In this document: positions 1 through 8,710 of the stretch, one piece after another | Layout: each line of letters starts with the position of its first letter | How positions within the stretch are numbered: position 1 is the stretch's first letter | From: Cycloclasticus pugetii PS-1 | GTDB taxonomy: Bacteria > Pseudomonadota > Gammaproteobacteria > Methylococcales > Cycloclasticaceae | Direction of reading: 5' to 3' | Length of the DNA stretch: 64,000 bases | Assembly: GCF_000384415.1 (NCBI RefSeq) | Contig: NZ_ARVU01000001.1 | Location: 2,170,001 to 2,234,000 of the forward strand | Translations under genes and position numbers: made by a program | The notes under the pieces: model-generated | What the model was told of the DNA's origin: nothing | What the model saw: the letters and a program-made list of their open reading frames with translations, nothing else | The model's database searches: none

Positions 1-1
1 T

Positions 2-67
2 ATGCCGCAACAAGTTAAAGGCTATATAGATAACGAAGGTTTATTGGGGATGGGAGGTACCCTATAA
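2..67 (+). CDS. C-terminal tail of an unidentified protein (partial)
   Basis: The first 67 bases hold an open + strand frame that ends in TAA. It encodes a tail of about 21 residues ending in GLLGMGGTL. It enters from outside the window, so I read it as the end of an upstream gene rather than a complete peptide, although an ATG happens to sit at position 2. Too little is visible to name a family. A weak hairpin follows about 20 bases later. Confidence 0.35.
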   Translation: MPQQVKGYIDNEGLLGMGGTL

Positions 68-89
68 CACTAACTAAGTAGTATTTAGC

Positions 90-105
90 CCGCTATTATG
101 AGCGG
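90..105 (+). terminator. Weak hairpin after the left-edge gene
   Basis: CCGCT and AGCGG form a 5-bp stem around a 6-base loop, followed by the AT-rich ATTATTT. It lies between the end of the partial + strand gene and the end of the convergent - strand gene. The stem is short and the T-run poor, so termination is only possible. Confidence 0.25.
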
Positions 106-186
106 ATTATTTGACGAATTCTTATACAGGGCTAACCTAAGGCGCTGTGTTTCCAATCACTTTTTACGCCAGCTCTAACTGATTAT

Positions 187-888
187 TCAATCTTTTTTTA
201 ACTCAGGTTCATCCGAATCTTCCGGTGTATCAGGGCTACGCAACACCTCAACATGTCCGTCAAGCTGACCTATTTCAAGCTCTTCTTCAGCCTCTGGCTC
301 AATGGTTGGTGTCGCCGTATTAACACTCTTTACATCTGACTCTGACTGTTCACCAGCATCTCCGTCAGCACTATCTGAGTCAGCTAGCGCATCGAGATCA
401 AGCGAGACTTCAATATCATCATTTACTTGAACCGATTCTTGTTCGCTACCAACTGTTGTCTGCACAGGTTGAACTGGCTCTACCACTGGAGCAACTGGAA
501 CTTGTGTTGATGAAAGAATCTCAGCATTTAATAACCCCACATCCAAGTGCTCTGCTGATAAGCCATAAACGGCTTCGGAAAAGGAAGCAATATCCTTCAG
601 GTCTAAACTAAGTTGCGCTACCGCAAACTTTTTAACACAATTGGCTTCCGCACCCACCAAGCGATCGGCGTTTTGCCCTGCTTGATCAGCTGCAATTCCC
701 TGTGCTTTGAACGTGTTTTCTAGTGTTTCTTTTCTGCCTTGCGCTTCTTTATCGACCTTTTTAACCAGCCCTGCGACCTGACTCTGTAGGGCTTCCTTTT
801 TCTTATAGGCTTTAAACAAAAGCAAGCCAACAATCGCTGTTAAAACAAATACCAACTCAATTAATAAAATTAAAAACGACTCACTCAT
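187..888 (-). CDS. Membrane-anchored acidic protein, unknown function
   Basis: 233 residues. An N-terminal hydrophobic segment (about residues 5-25) is followed by KAYKKK, which predicts a single-span anchor with the rest in the cytoplasm. Residues 28-60 are charged and could form a coiled coil. The C-terminal half (about 130-233) is low-complexity and very acidic, rich in E, D, P and S, and probably disordered. I recognise no family. It lies 62 bp downstream of the von Willebrand A gene on the same strand, so the two are probably co-transcribed and may work together at the membrane. The start ATG precedes a convincing membrane anchor, and no alternative start looks better. Confidence 0.7.
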   Translation of the reverse strand: MSESFLILLIELVFVLTAIVGLLLFKAYKKKEALQSQVAGLVKKVDKEAQGRKETLENTFKAQGIAADQAGQNADRLVGAEANCVKKFAVAQLSLDLKDIASFSEAVYGLSAEHLDVGLLNAEILSSTQVPVAPVVEPVQPVQTTVGSEQESVQVNDDIEVSLDLDALADSDSADGDAGEQSESDVKSVNTATPTIEPEAEEELEIGQLDGHVEVLRSPDTPEDSDEPELKKD

Positions 889-950
889 TTAAATACTCCG
901 TTTATTCATCGCGTTAATATTACTCGCCGCATGGTATGTCACAAGCCGCC

Positions 951-2516
951 TTAAACCCCTAACGTTTTGCTCAACTGCTCATCCTTAACGGTCATTTTCT
1001 TCTTAAATAACTTAAAGCCAAAAAAACCAGCCACAGCTAACACTATATTAACAAGCAATACGACCCCGCTGGTTAAGGCCCAATTTGATGTTTCCTCTAC
1101 TGACTCAACAACAGGTTCAAGCTCACCCTCTCCGCCCGCTACAATACTGGACAAATCTGGACATTGAAAAATCTGCTGCTCTGTGAGCCCCTCTTCAGGC
1201 AGCACAATACCGGCTTGCTCAAGTACTTTATCGAACACCGGGTTGATTTCCACATAATTAACTTTAGGCTTTTGTTTGACATAAAAAGACAGCGTTTCTA
1301 TCCGCTCAAAGGTATTTCCAGCAGCCCTAACTATTAGCTCATAAGGGCCGACCTTAAGGTTTTTTCCAATATCAACAAAAAAATACCCGCCGTTGATCAT
1401 ATCTAACTGCATTGGAAGCACTTCTTTGTCCCCTCGTTGATTTATAATCTCGACCGTCGCATCGATAACATCTAACAGGTTGCTATTTTTCAGAAGCTTA
1501 CCTTTGTCTGTCATGAGCATTCTAATGCGTGTATCGGAACCCGAAAAAATCTCTTTTGGCATGTTTTCAACAGCCATTTGCAAATTCGTGGTGATGAAGA
1601 TTTCATTGTCTGGGTCAGCCGCTGCAATCAACCTCCACTCACCAGCCATTGGCTTAGTGACTGTCACAATGTCATATTTCTTTTCACGGTGCCAACTAAC
1701 ACCACTTCTATTACTGCTACGTCCAAAATCCATCCCCTCCGGGTCATCCAACTGCGTAGTACCAAAGCCTTTTTTTCTAAAAACAACTGCGGTGAATTGT
1801 CTTACGGTTTCATCAACTGTAAATGTATTCGCAATTAATGGGATACTATTTCTCTCAACCAAGCGTTTACTAACCCTCAGCAATGCTCGTTCTAGCTGTG
1901 CAGCTGTTTTGGCCACATCAAACCAACCGAGTGTTTCATTAGCCACTGTTTCTAAAAAAACAAGATCCGCATCATCAGAAAATCCAACCGTATGAACACT
2001 AACATCAACTTCCTTTAAACGCGCTACTTGGTAATTGAGTATTCGTTCTTTAGACGCCACATTATCTTTCATGAGTTTTCCTGACGTTACTTTTCCGTCG
2101 CTTAAAAGAACAATGTGCCGACGTGTATTCTTGTCTTTTTCTACCCAATCCAGCGAAGCCACCGCAAGCGCTTTTTCAATATCCCCTGTTTTATTAGATG
2201 ATTGAATTTTTCCTACATTCTTAAGAGCCTGCGTTTTCCACGAAATACCGGATTTACCCACTTTCATGATCTCTGTTGGCATCTCATCAAACATCCAAAT
2301 ACCAACGTTTGCATTATTCGGCAAGAGATTGATGAACAGTTTGAGCGCCGATATTCTATGGTTTTCTGGGTCACTTATTTTCATCCTCTCGGACACATCG
2401 ACCAAGACGCGAACTTCAATGGAATTATTTTTATTAAAATCTACGGCCTGAACAGATGTGACCATCAAGGCAAAAAGTAATAAACACGTTAGGGAAAAAT
2501 GCGTAATCTTTTTCAT
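951..2516 (-). CDS. Secreted von Willebrand factor A domain protein with C-terminal membrane anchor
   Basis: 521 residues. A signal peptide (about 1-24, ending VQA) precedes a vWA domain (about 32-220). The MIDAS loop reads DVSERM, where the classical form is DxSxS, so the final serine is replaced by methionine. LLSDG matches the later vWA strand. A beta-rich middle region follows (about 225-420), and the C-terminus has a hydrophobic span (about 480-503) with a KLFKKK stop-transfer. Most of the protein therefore faces the periplasm. It resembles the uncharacterised TIGR03503-type vWA proteins of gammaproteobacteria, but that link is from memory. The downstream acidic membrane protein is a plausible partner. 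Role unknown; metal binding may be weakened by the MIDAS change. Confidence 0.8.
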   Translation of the reverse strand: MKKITHFSLTCLLLFALMVTSVQAVDFNKNNSIEVRVLVDVSERMKISDPENHRISALKLFINLLPNNANVGIWMFDEMPTEIMKVGKSGISWKTQALKNVGKIQSSNKTGDIEKALAVASLDWVEKDKNTRRHIVLLSDGKVTSGKLMKDNVASKERILNYQVARLKEVDVSVHTVGFSDDADLVFLETVANETLGWFDVAKTAAQLERALLRVSKRLVERNSIPLIANTFTVDETVRQFTAVVFRKKGFGTTQLDDPEGMDFGRSSNRSGVSWHREKKYDIVTVTKPMAGEWRLIAAADPDNEIFITTNLQMAVENMPKEIFSGSDTRIRMLMTDKGKLLKNSNLLDVIDATVEIINQRGDKEVLPMQLDMINGGYFFVDIGKNLKVGPYELIVRAAGNTFERIETLSFYVKQKPKVNYVEINPVFDKVLEQAGIVLPEEGLTEQQIFQCPDLSSIVAGGEGELEPVVESVEETSNWALTSGVVLLVNIVLAVAGFFGFKLFKKKMTVKDEQLSKTLGV

Positions 2517-2663
2517 AAATCAGTTAAGCGCTATTTAAGCAGCCGTGAAATTGGTTATGTAGGTAAAGTGTATATCGGCAAGCGTTCAAATAACTTAAAT
2601 ATAAACCGTGCAGCAAGAAATAGGCGCTCGCTAATGGCACCAAAATATAACAAGATTTTCTGA
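2499..2663 (+). CDS. Possible small basic protein (54 codons) overlapping the vWA gene start
   Basis: An ATG preceded by AGGG at 5-base spacing opens a 54-codon frame that fills the gap between the vWA start and the pgk terminator. The product is strongly basic, with many K, R and N, ending MAPKYNKIF. It overlaps the first 18 bases of the vWA gene head-to-head. No family recognised. An open frame this long can arise by chance, so the ribosome site and the snug fit are the only support. Confidence 0.25.
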   Translation: MRNLFHKSVKRYLSSREIGYVGKVYIGKRSNNLNINRAARNRRSLMAPKYNKIF

Positions 2664-2675
2664 AATAACGTTGTT

Positions 2676-2694
2676 AAAGGCGCAACAACGCGCC
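2676..2694 (-). terminator. Terminator of the tkt-gap-pgk operon
   Basis: On the - strand GGCGC and GCGCC pair around GTTGTT, followed by TTTAAC. The hairpin starts 14 bases after the pgk stop, where the operon should end. The T-run is only three bases, so efficiency is uncertain. Confidence 0.5.
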
Positions 2695-2707
2695 AACGGC
2701 TCTGGTT

Positions 2708-3883
2708 TTAGGCGCTACGTTCAGCTAAAACTGATACAGCAGGCAAGGCCTTACCCTCTAAAAATTCCAAGAAAGCACCGCCACCTGTTGATATATAAGA
2801 GACCTGATCGGCAATGTCGTACTTATCCACTGCCGCTAACGTGTCGCCGCCACCTGCAATTGAAAAACCATCACTGTCTGCAATTGCCTGTGATAATACC
2901 TTTGTTCCACCTGCAAATTGGTCAAACTCGAACACGCCCAAAGGTCCATTCCAAACAATTGTTCCGGCCGCTTTAACGATACCCGCATATTGGGCAGCTG
3001 TTTGAGGGCCAACATCTAGGATTAAGTCATCCTCTTCAACATCTTTGACTGATTTGACTGTCGCTTCTGCTGCTTCTGAAAATGTTTTACCGCAAACCAC
3101 ATCAACCGGAACCGGGATGCTCGCACCATTCTGCTCTGCTTTTAACATTAACGCTTTCGCCTCATCAATCAAGTCTGGCTCATACAACGACTTGCCAACC
3201 GAATAACCTTGAGCGGCAATAAAAGTATTCGCTATACCACCGCCAACAATAAGTTGATCAACCTTGTCTAACATCGAGTCCAGCACCGTCAATTTAGTCG
3301 ACACTTTTGCACCACCTACTATCGCCAGCATCGGCTGAGCCGGTTCAAATAGAGCCTGACCTAAAGCATCTAATTCAGCTGATAATAACGGACCTGCGCA
3401 TGCAATCGGTGCAAATTTGGCAACGCCATGTGTTGAGGCTTGTGCGCGGTGAGCCGTGCCGAACGCATCCATCACAAACACATCACATAGAGCGGCCATT
3501 TTTTTCGACAACACTTCGTCATCTGCTTTTTCACCAACATTGAAACGTACATTTTCACAAAGAATAATATCACCCGGCTGACCACTGACCCCATCCAACC
3601 AATCTTTTTCTAAACGCACCGGTTTTCCCAACAAGGTAGACAAATGCTCTGCCACTGGTTTCAAACTAAAGGTCTCATCATACTGCCCTTCAATTGGGCG
3701 CCCGATATGTGACATTAACATCACCACCGCACCTGCATTGTGCGCCTGTTGGATGGTTGGCAGACTAGCCCTAATACGCGCATCACTGGTTACTTTCCCT
3801 GCCTTAATAGGCACATTCAAATCTTCTCTGATCAGTACGCGTTTGCCAGATAAATTTATATCTTGCATCTTTATAATCGTCAT
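2708..3883 (-). CDS. pgk: Phosphoglycerate kinase
   Basis: 391 residues, the usual bacterial length (E. coli 387). It transfers phosphate between 1,3-bisphosphoglycerate and ADP in glycolysis and gluconeogenesis. Visible motifs are the N-terminal [11 protein letters not shown] (substrate aspartate/asparagine), MSHIGRP, the hinge [10 protein letters not shown] and the C-terminal GGGDT nucleotide loop. It follows the GAPDH-like gene by 19 bases and is the last gene of a tkt - GAPDH-like - pgk operon, with a hairpin after the stop. The fructose-bisphosphate aldolase gene that often follows pgk in gammaproteobacteria is absent here. Cytoplasmic and almost certainly essential. Confidence 0.97.
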   Translation of the reverse strand: MTIIKMQDINLSGKRVLIREDLNVPIKAGKVTSDARIRASLPTIQQAHNAGAVVMLMSHIGRPIEGQYDETFSLKPVAEHLSTLLGKPVRLEKDWLDGVSGQPGDIILCENVRFNVGEKADDEVLSKKMAALCDVFVMDAFGTAHRAQASTHGVAKFAPIACAGPLLSAELDALGQALFEPAQPMLAIVGGAKVSTKLTVLDSMLDKVDQLIVGGGIANTFIAAQGYSVGKSLYEPDLIDEAKALMLKAEQNGASIPVPVDVVCGKTFSEAAEATVKSVKDVEEDDLILDVGPQTAAQYAGIVKAAGTIVWNGPLGVFEFDQFAGGTKVLSQAIADSDGFSIAGGGDTLAAVDKYDIADQVSYISTGGGAFLEFLEGKALPAVSVLAERSA

Positions 3884-3902
3884 CTGAGTTCCTTTATGTT
3901 TC

Positions 3903-4874
3903 TTAATTCGTCATCATCGCTTGCGCGGTGTCCAGCATTCGATTTGAAAAGCCCCACTCATTATCAAACCAGCCAACGACCTTAACGAGCCGACCTGCTG
4001 TCACCTTAGTTTGCGTAGCATCAAAAACACACGAAGCAGGATGAACGCTAAAGTCTGTTGACACTGCATTTTCCTCACTATAGCCAAGCGCCCCTTGCAG
4101 ACTAGCACTGGCTGCCTGCCGCATTCGCTCATTAACCTCAGCGACTGTTGTCTGATTTTTACTGCTAAAGGTCACATCCAGCATCGCTACATTGATAGTA
4201 GATAAGCGAATAGAAAGCCCATCTATTTTTCCTTTCATGTGCGGCAACACTAGGCCAATAGAGTTTGGTGAATTTGTTTTAGTTGGAATCATGGGTATTT
4301 GCTCAACCATTGACTCATGCCTATCATCGTAAGCATGTAAAGTTGTGCTTAAACCGTACTCAACGCCCATCGCAGCATCTAAAACACTTACCATGTGGGC
4401 TAAACAATTTAATGTGCAAGAGCCATTTGAAACGACTTTATGTTCTGCTTTTAGATCTGCCTGGTTTACACCGTACACTATCGTGGCATCAACCTTATCA
4501 TCTGATAGGGCAGAAATAAGGACTTTTTTAGCCCCTGCCAAAATATGCATATGGGCGGGTTCTGCTTGAGTAAATTGCCCTGTACACTCGAGCACTACAT
4601 CAATATTCAGCGATTTCCAAGGCAGTTTTACAGGGTTTGCCTGTGACGAATAATGCACATCCCTACCTGCAATCAGTAGGGTGTTCTTATCAGTAGACAG
4701 CTTTATGTTCAGCCCAGACAAATCATTTTTTACATGCTCGGCTACGGTGCTAAATGACTCAATGTCATTAATGGCTACCACCTGAATCTGCTCTTGACGG
4801 TTGGACGCATACAGTGCCTTGAGTACACTGCGCCCAATTCGACCAAACCCATTAATGGCTATACGAATACCCAT
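3903..4874 (-). CDS. Divergent GAPDH/erythrose-4-phosphate dehydrogenase family enzyme
   Basis: 323 residues, about 10-15 shorter than usual. The Rossmann motif INGFGRIGR (7-15), AIND (35-38, NAD preference), CTG (97-99), the catalytic cysteine in SNGSCTLNC (C153) and histidine H180 are present, so catalysis is plausible. Three family features are altered: the usual YDSxHGxF is replaced by KNDLSG near residue 50; the stretch after H180 (the S-loop with its arginine-rich DLRRARAA) is about a dozen residues short; and the phosphate-binding STGAAKAV reads KTNSPNSIG (199-207). Parts resemble E. coli Epd ([18 protein letters not shown]), and tkt-epd-pgk is a known gammaproteobacterial order. It could serve glycolysis (GAPDH) or pyridoxal-phosphate synthesis (Epd). 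Sequence alone does not decide. Confidence 0.85.
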   Translation of the reverse strand: MGIRIAINGFGRIGRSVLKALYASNRQEQIQVVAINDIESFSTVAEHVKNDLSGLNIKLSTDKNTLLIAGRDVHYSSQANPVKLPWKSLNIDVVLECTGQFTQAEPAHMHILAGAKKVLISALSDDKVDATIVYGVNQADLKAEHKVVSNGSCTLNCLAHMVSVLDAAMGVEYGLSTTLHAYDDRHESMVEQIPMIPTKTNSPNSIGLVLPHMKGKIDGLSIRLSTINVAMLDVTFSSKNQTTVAEVNERMRQAASASLQGALGYSEENAVSTDFSVHPASCVFDATQTKVTAGRLVKVVGWFDNEWGFSNRMLDTAQAMMTN

Positions 4875-4886
4875 GAGTTTAGAAAC

Positions 4887-6890
4887 TTATATTAAGTTCT
4901 TTGCTGCTTCGACTAACTTTTCCGCTGTGATACCAAAGTATTCAAACAATTCTTTAGCCGGAGCCGATTCACCAAAACGGTCTAAGCCAATCACCGCACC
5001 TTGCAAGCCCACGTATTTATACCAAAGGCTTGTTGACCCTGCTTCTATCGCTACCCTTGCGGTTACTGAGGCAGGCAATATAGATTCTTTATACGCCATA
5101 TCTTGTCTATCAAAAAGGTCTGTACACGGCATAGATAGTACGCGAACCTTAACGCCTTCTGCTGCTAATACGTCAGCAGCGGTTGTCGCTAATTCAACTT
5201 CAGACCCCGTAGCCATTAAAATAACCTGCGGCTCACCTTCACAATCTTTAAGGATATAACCCCCTTTTGAAATAGCCGCCACTTGGTCAGCTGTGCGTGG
5301 CTGGTGCTGTACGTTTTGACGGGTAAAAATTAGCGCTGACGGCGTGCTTTCACTTTCAACCGCATACTTCCATGCAACAGCAGATTCAACCGCATCACAC
5401 GGACGCCATACATCTAAGTTTGGAATTAACCGTAAACTTGATACATGCTCAACCGATTGGTGTGTTGGTCCGTCTTCACCCAACCCTATCGAGTCATGCG
5501 TGAAAACAAAAATATTTCGTAATTTCATCAATGCCGCCATACGCACAGCATTACGAGCATAATCAGAAAATGTTAAAAACGTTGCGCCATAAGGAATAAA
5601 GCCGCCATGTAATGCAATGCCATTTTGAATTGCGCTCATGCCAAATTCACGCACGCCGTAATGAAGATAGTTGCCGTTGGCATTCGTCCCATCAACATCC
5701 GTACACCCTGACCATTTAGTTAAATTAGAGCCAGTTAAATCAGCTGATCCCCCTAAAAGCTCGGGCAATAAAGGACCGTAACCATTAAGTGTGTTTAATG
5801 ATGCTTTACGTGAGGCAATGGTTTCACCTGCCTGCTGCGCTGCCTGCACAAATGCCTCTGATTTTTCTGCCCAATCAGCACTTAACTCACCCGATAAACG
5901 ACGCAATAGTTCATCAGCTAGGTCTGGGTATTCAGCCACATAAGCTTCTAATAACTCTTCCCATTGAGCTTCTGCTTGTTCACCTTTATCGTTTGCATCC
6001 CACGCATTCTTTACCTCAGCTGGAATTTCAAAGGCAGGCGCTGTCCAACCTAATGCTTTTCTGGTAGCGGCTATTTCTTCGGCACCCAATGGAGCGCCAT
6101 GTACATGATGCGTCCCTTCTTTATTAGGCGCACCAGAGCCAATCACTGTTTTACAGCAAATTAACGTGGGTTTATTCGTTTCTTTTTGTGCTTGCTCAAT
6201 CGCCTGCTTGATGTCATTAGCATTATGCCCATCTACATCACGAACTACTTGCCAACCATAGGCTTCAAAACGTGCTGGCGTATCATCGGTAAACCAACCC
6301 TCTACATCGCCATCAATCGAGATACCGTTATCATCCCAAAACGCTATTAATTTGCCTAAGCCAAGCGTACCCGCATAAGAACATGCTTCATGCGAAATGC
6401 CCTCCATCAAGCAACCATCCCCCATAAAGGTATACGTGTAATGATCAACCACCTTGAAGTTAGGTTGATTAAATTGTGCAGCTAATACCTTTTCAGCTAA
6501 AGCCATACCCACCGCGTTGCTAATACCTTGACCTAAAGGACCTGTCGTTGTTTCTACCCCTGGCGCATATCCGTATTCTGGGTGACCCGGTGTTTTAGAG
6601 TGCAGCTGACGAAAATTACGAATGTCTTCAATATCTAAATCGTAACCCGACAAATGCAATAACGAATATAACAACATCGAGCCATGACCGTTCGATAATA
6701 CGAAGCGATCTCTATTCACCCAGTGTGGATTGGCTGGGTTATGCGACAAAAAGTCATTCCATAGTACTTCTGCAATATCTGCCATTCCCATCGGTGCACC
6801 GGGGTGTCCTGAGTTGGCTTGTTGGACAGCATCCATACTAAGGACACGAATAGCATTCGCTAGTGTTTGACGAGAAGGTCTTGGGCTCAT
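4887..6890 (-). CDS. tkt: Transketolase
   Basis: 667 residues, matching E. coli TktA (663). Thiamine-diphosphate enzyme that moves two-carbon units between sugar phosphates in the pentose phosphate and Calvin-type pathways. Visible: the N-terminal [10 protein letters not shown], the ThDP/Mg motif beginning GDGCLMEG, and the C-terminal pyrimidine-domain segment [16 protein letters not shown]. First gene of the operon, 12 bases ahead of the GAPDH-like gene, so it would supply erythrose-4-phosphate and glyceraldehyde-3-phosphate, the two possible substrates of that enzyme. Its promoter should lie in 6891-6999, but no clear -35/-10 pair stands out. Confidence 0.97.
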   Translation of the reverse strand: MSPRPSRQTLANAIRVLSMDAVQQANSGHPGAPMGMADIAEVLWNDFLSHNPANPHWVNRDRFVLSNGHGSMLLYSLLHLSGYDLDIEDIRNFRQLHSKTPGHPEYGYAPGVETTTGPLGQGISNAVGMALAEKVLAAQFNQPNFKVVDHYTYTFMGDGCLMEGISHEACSYAGTLGLGKLIAFWDDNGISIDGDVEGWFTDDTPARFEAYGWQVVRDVDGHNANDIKQAIEQAQKETNKPTLICCKTVIGSGAPNKEGTHHVHGAPLGAEEIAATRKALGWTAPAFEIPAEVKNAWDANDKGEQAEAQWEELLEAYVAEYPDLADELLRRLSGELSADWAEKSEAFVQAAQQAGETIASRKASLNTLNGYGPLLPELLGGSADLTGSNLTKWSGCTDVDGTNANGNYLHYGVREFGMSAIQNGIALHGGFIPYGATFLTFSDYARNAVRMAALMKLRNIFVFTHDSIGLGEDGPTHQSVEHVSSLRLIPNLDVWRPCDAVESAVAWKYAVESESTPSALIFTRQNVQHQPRTADQVAAISKGGYILKDCEGEPQVILMATGSEVELATTAADVLAAEGVKVRVLSMPCTDLFDRQDMAYKESILPASVTARVAIEAGSTSLWYKYVGLQGAVIGLDRFGESAPAKELFEYFGITAEKLVEAAKNLI

Positions 6891-6999
6891 GATCTTTGCT
6901 TATTGTTAATCGATTGATAATCAGCGCGTAACGCACTAATTTTGAAATGGTGAATTTTACACTGAAGCGTTAAGAAGATATAGCGTTAGTAAGTCTCTC

Positions 7000-7164
7000 T
7001 TATTCTAACGTATTATCAAGTTTTTCCTTAACTTGCTGCTCATTCCATAGATCCAGTTGATTAAAGTAGTCCTCCCAAACGCACGGGCAACAGCTCCCTC
7101 CACCACAACAATCATCATTTTCTGGGCGTTTGGGTTTTAGTATTTTTTTTGGTATCACAGCCAT
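7000..7164 (-). CDS. Small cysteine-rich oxidoreductase-like domain protein (54 aa)
   Basis: A 54-codon gene in the tkt-dioxygenase gap. The product starts MAVIPKKILKPKRP, has the cluster DDCCGGGSCCPCVWEDY in the middle, and ends with a charged helix-like tail. The CCGxGC-PCVWDxY pattern after a Pro/Lys-rich lead-in is characteristic of the Pfam oxidoreductase-like family PF09791 (human OXLD1 has the same motif), identified from memory. The five cysteines within 10 residues suggest metal or redox function, but the biochemical role of the family is not established. It is transcribed away from the dioxygenase. No strong ribosome site precedes the ATG. Confidence 0.75.
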   Translation of the reverse strand: MAVIPKKILKPKRPENDDCCGGGSCCPCVWEDYFNQLDLWNEQQVKEKLDNTLE

Positions 7165-7270
7165 CACTTTAATATTATGGCAGCTTAAATTAAGTTATCG
7201 ATTACTCTTTTTATAAAAAATGCCTTGGATCAATCTTTTGCCCAACCTCATCGCTTTTACCAACCAAGCG

Positions 7271-7299
7271 TTAGACAAGCATCGGACTATAAATATATA
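7271..7299 (+). promoter_or_regulatory. Candidate sigma-70 promoter of the dioxygenase genes
   Basis: TTAGAC at 7271-7276 and TATATA at 7294-7299 are separated by 17 bases, 55 bases before the dioxygenase alpha-subunit ATG. The -10 lies within an AT-rich run, so its exact register could shift by a few bases. Confidence 0.4.
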
Positions 7300-7305
7300 C
7301 TAGAT

Positions 7306-7324
7306 GGATAGTTATTAATCATCC
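7306..7324 (+). promoter_or_regulatory. Imperfect palindrome, possible operator
   Basis: GGATAGTTATTAATCATCC is an interrupted palindrome: GGAT and TTA on the left pair with TAA and ATCC on the right (7 of 9 positions) about a central base. It begins 6 bases after the candidate -10, where the transcript would start. A regulator bound there could block or tune transcription of the dioxygenase. No regulator gene is adjacent. Confidence 0.3.
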
Positions 7325-7354
7325 TTCTCAAATTCAACACATAAGGGGAACATT

Positions 7355-8710
7355 ATGGGTAAAGTGGACGTTAGCCAACTGGTCGACAATACAACTGGTC
7401 GACAAAGTAGATCTATTTTTCATGAACAAGACATCTATGAGCAAGAACAAGAAAGAATCTTTGGCAAATGCTGGTTATTTTTAGCGCACGAAAGCCAAAT
7501 TCCTGATCCAGGTGACTATTTTAGGACCTTTATGGGTGAAGATGAGGTCCTCGTTATTCGCCAAAAAGACCAATCAGTCAAAGCCTTCCTTAACACCTGC
7601 ACCCATCGCGGCAACCGTGTTTGTAAGGCAGATAAAGGTAATGCCAAGCAGTTTACTTGTAGCTACCATGGGTGGAGCTTTGCCGCAGATGGCACGCTTC
7701 AATCTGTCCCGCTGGAGGAGGATGCTTATTACAATGAACTCGATAAATCCAAATTTGGCTTACACCCTGTTTGCAAGGTAGATAGCTATAAAGGATTAAT
7801 TTTTGGTAACTTTGACCCAGAATCACCGACTTTGGATGATTATTTGGGTGATATGAAATGGTACTTAGATGTTTGGCTCGACGCCATGCCAGAAGGCACC
7901 GAGTTAATCGGCTCAACGCAAAAAGTTGAATACCCTGTCAACTGGAAACTACCTGTCGAAAACGCCTGCGGCGATGGCTATCATATTGGCTGGGCTCATG
8001 CAGGTGTTATGACTGTTGCTACCTCAATGGACATTGAAAGCCTTTCTCTAGGCAATACTAAAGTAGATAGCTCAACTGCTATGGCTGGTGGTGGCATGAA
8101 TGGTCACTCGATTATTTCATCTCTTGATGGGCAATCAGGTTATGCGTTCTACCCTGATCCAAGCCTACCTGTTAGCTACCTTGAAGAAAACCGAGAGACT
8201 GTTATTTCACGCCTTGGCGAAACGCGTGGTAAGCAATTTTGGGGCTCGCAAATCAACATGACTATTTTCCCCAATGTGCAAATGTTACCGGGGCTTAATT
8301 GGTTCCGTGTTTATCATCCAAAAGGTCCAGGAAAAATGGAAATGTGGACGTGGGCGATGGTTGATAAAGAGATGTCAGACGAGTTAAAACAAACTGTGCT
8401 CGACAATGTTTGCCGAACATTTGGCGCCGCCGGCATGTTTGATAACGATGATGGTGAAAACTTTGCCGCCTGTACTTCACAAAACAGAGGCCTACAAACC
8501 CGCCAAAAAGATGTATACACCAATATGGGCTTAGGCAAAGAGTACTCACACCCTGAAATGCCTGGCGTCGTTAGTGACGGCCTTGTTGGTGAACAAAACC
8601 AACGATATTTCTACCGTCGCTGGCAAGAAATGATGGCAGCAAAAGATTGGAGCGCCGTTCCAAACTACAACAGCCTAGAAGAAGCAAATGCAACAAGAGG
8701 ACAAAACTAA
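7355..8710 (+). CDS. Aromatic-ring-hydroxylating dioxygenase, alpha (large) subunit
   Basis: 451 residues, typical for the family. The N-terminal Rieske domain carries the [2Fe-2S] ligands C82, H84, C102 and H105 (CTHRGNRVC and CSYHGW). The catalytic domain has the mononuclear iron motif GDGYHIGWAH (D207, H210, H215), and the expected third ligand, an aspartate, lies within FDNDDGENF (362-370). This subunit inserts both atoms of O2 into an aromatic ring to give cis-dihydrodiols. ATG follows AAGGGGA at good spacing. It overlaps the beta-subunit start by one base. Neither ferredoxin nor reductase lies nearby, so electrons must come from elsewhere in the genome. Substrate cannot be told; polycyclic, benzoate-like or salicylate-like compounds are all possible. 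Confidence 0.95.
   Translation: MGKVDVSQLVDNTTGRQSRSIFHEQDIYEQEQERIFGKCWLFLAHESQIPDPGDYFRTFMGEDEVLVIRQKDQSVKAFLNTCTHRGNRVCKADKGNAKQFTCSYHGWSFAADGTLQSVPLEEDAYYNELDKSKFGLHPVCKVDSYKGLIFGNFDPESPTLDDYLGDMKWYLDVWLDAMPEGTELIGSTQKVEYPVNWKLPVENACGDGYHIGWAHAGVMTVATSMDIESLSLGNTKVDSSTAMAGGGMNGHSIISSLDGQSGYAFYPDPSLPVSYLEENRETVISRLGETRGKQFWGSQINMTIFPNVQMLPGLNWFRVYHPKGPGKMEMWTWAMVDKEMSDELKQTVLDNVCRTFGAAGMFDNDDGENFAACTSQNRGLQTRQKDVYTNMGLGKEYSHPEMPGVVSDGLVGEQNQRYFYRRWQEMMAAKDWSAVPNYNSLEEANATRGQN

Noticed and set aside
1480-1995. Long + strand frame antisense to the vWA gene
   Set aside because: It is opposite a gene with a signal peptide, a vWA domain and a membrane anchor, shows no recognisable motif and is a shadow of codon usage.
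4801-5259. 152-codon + strand frame opposite gap and tkt
   Set aside because: It lies wholly inside two conserved genes, and its composition looks like reverse-strand translation.
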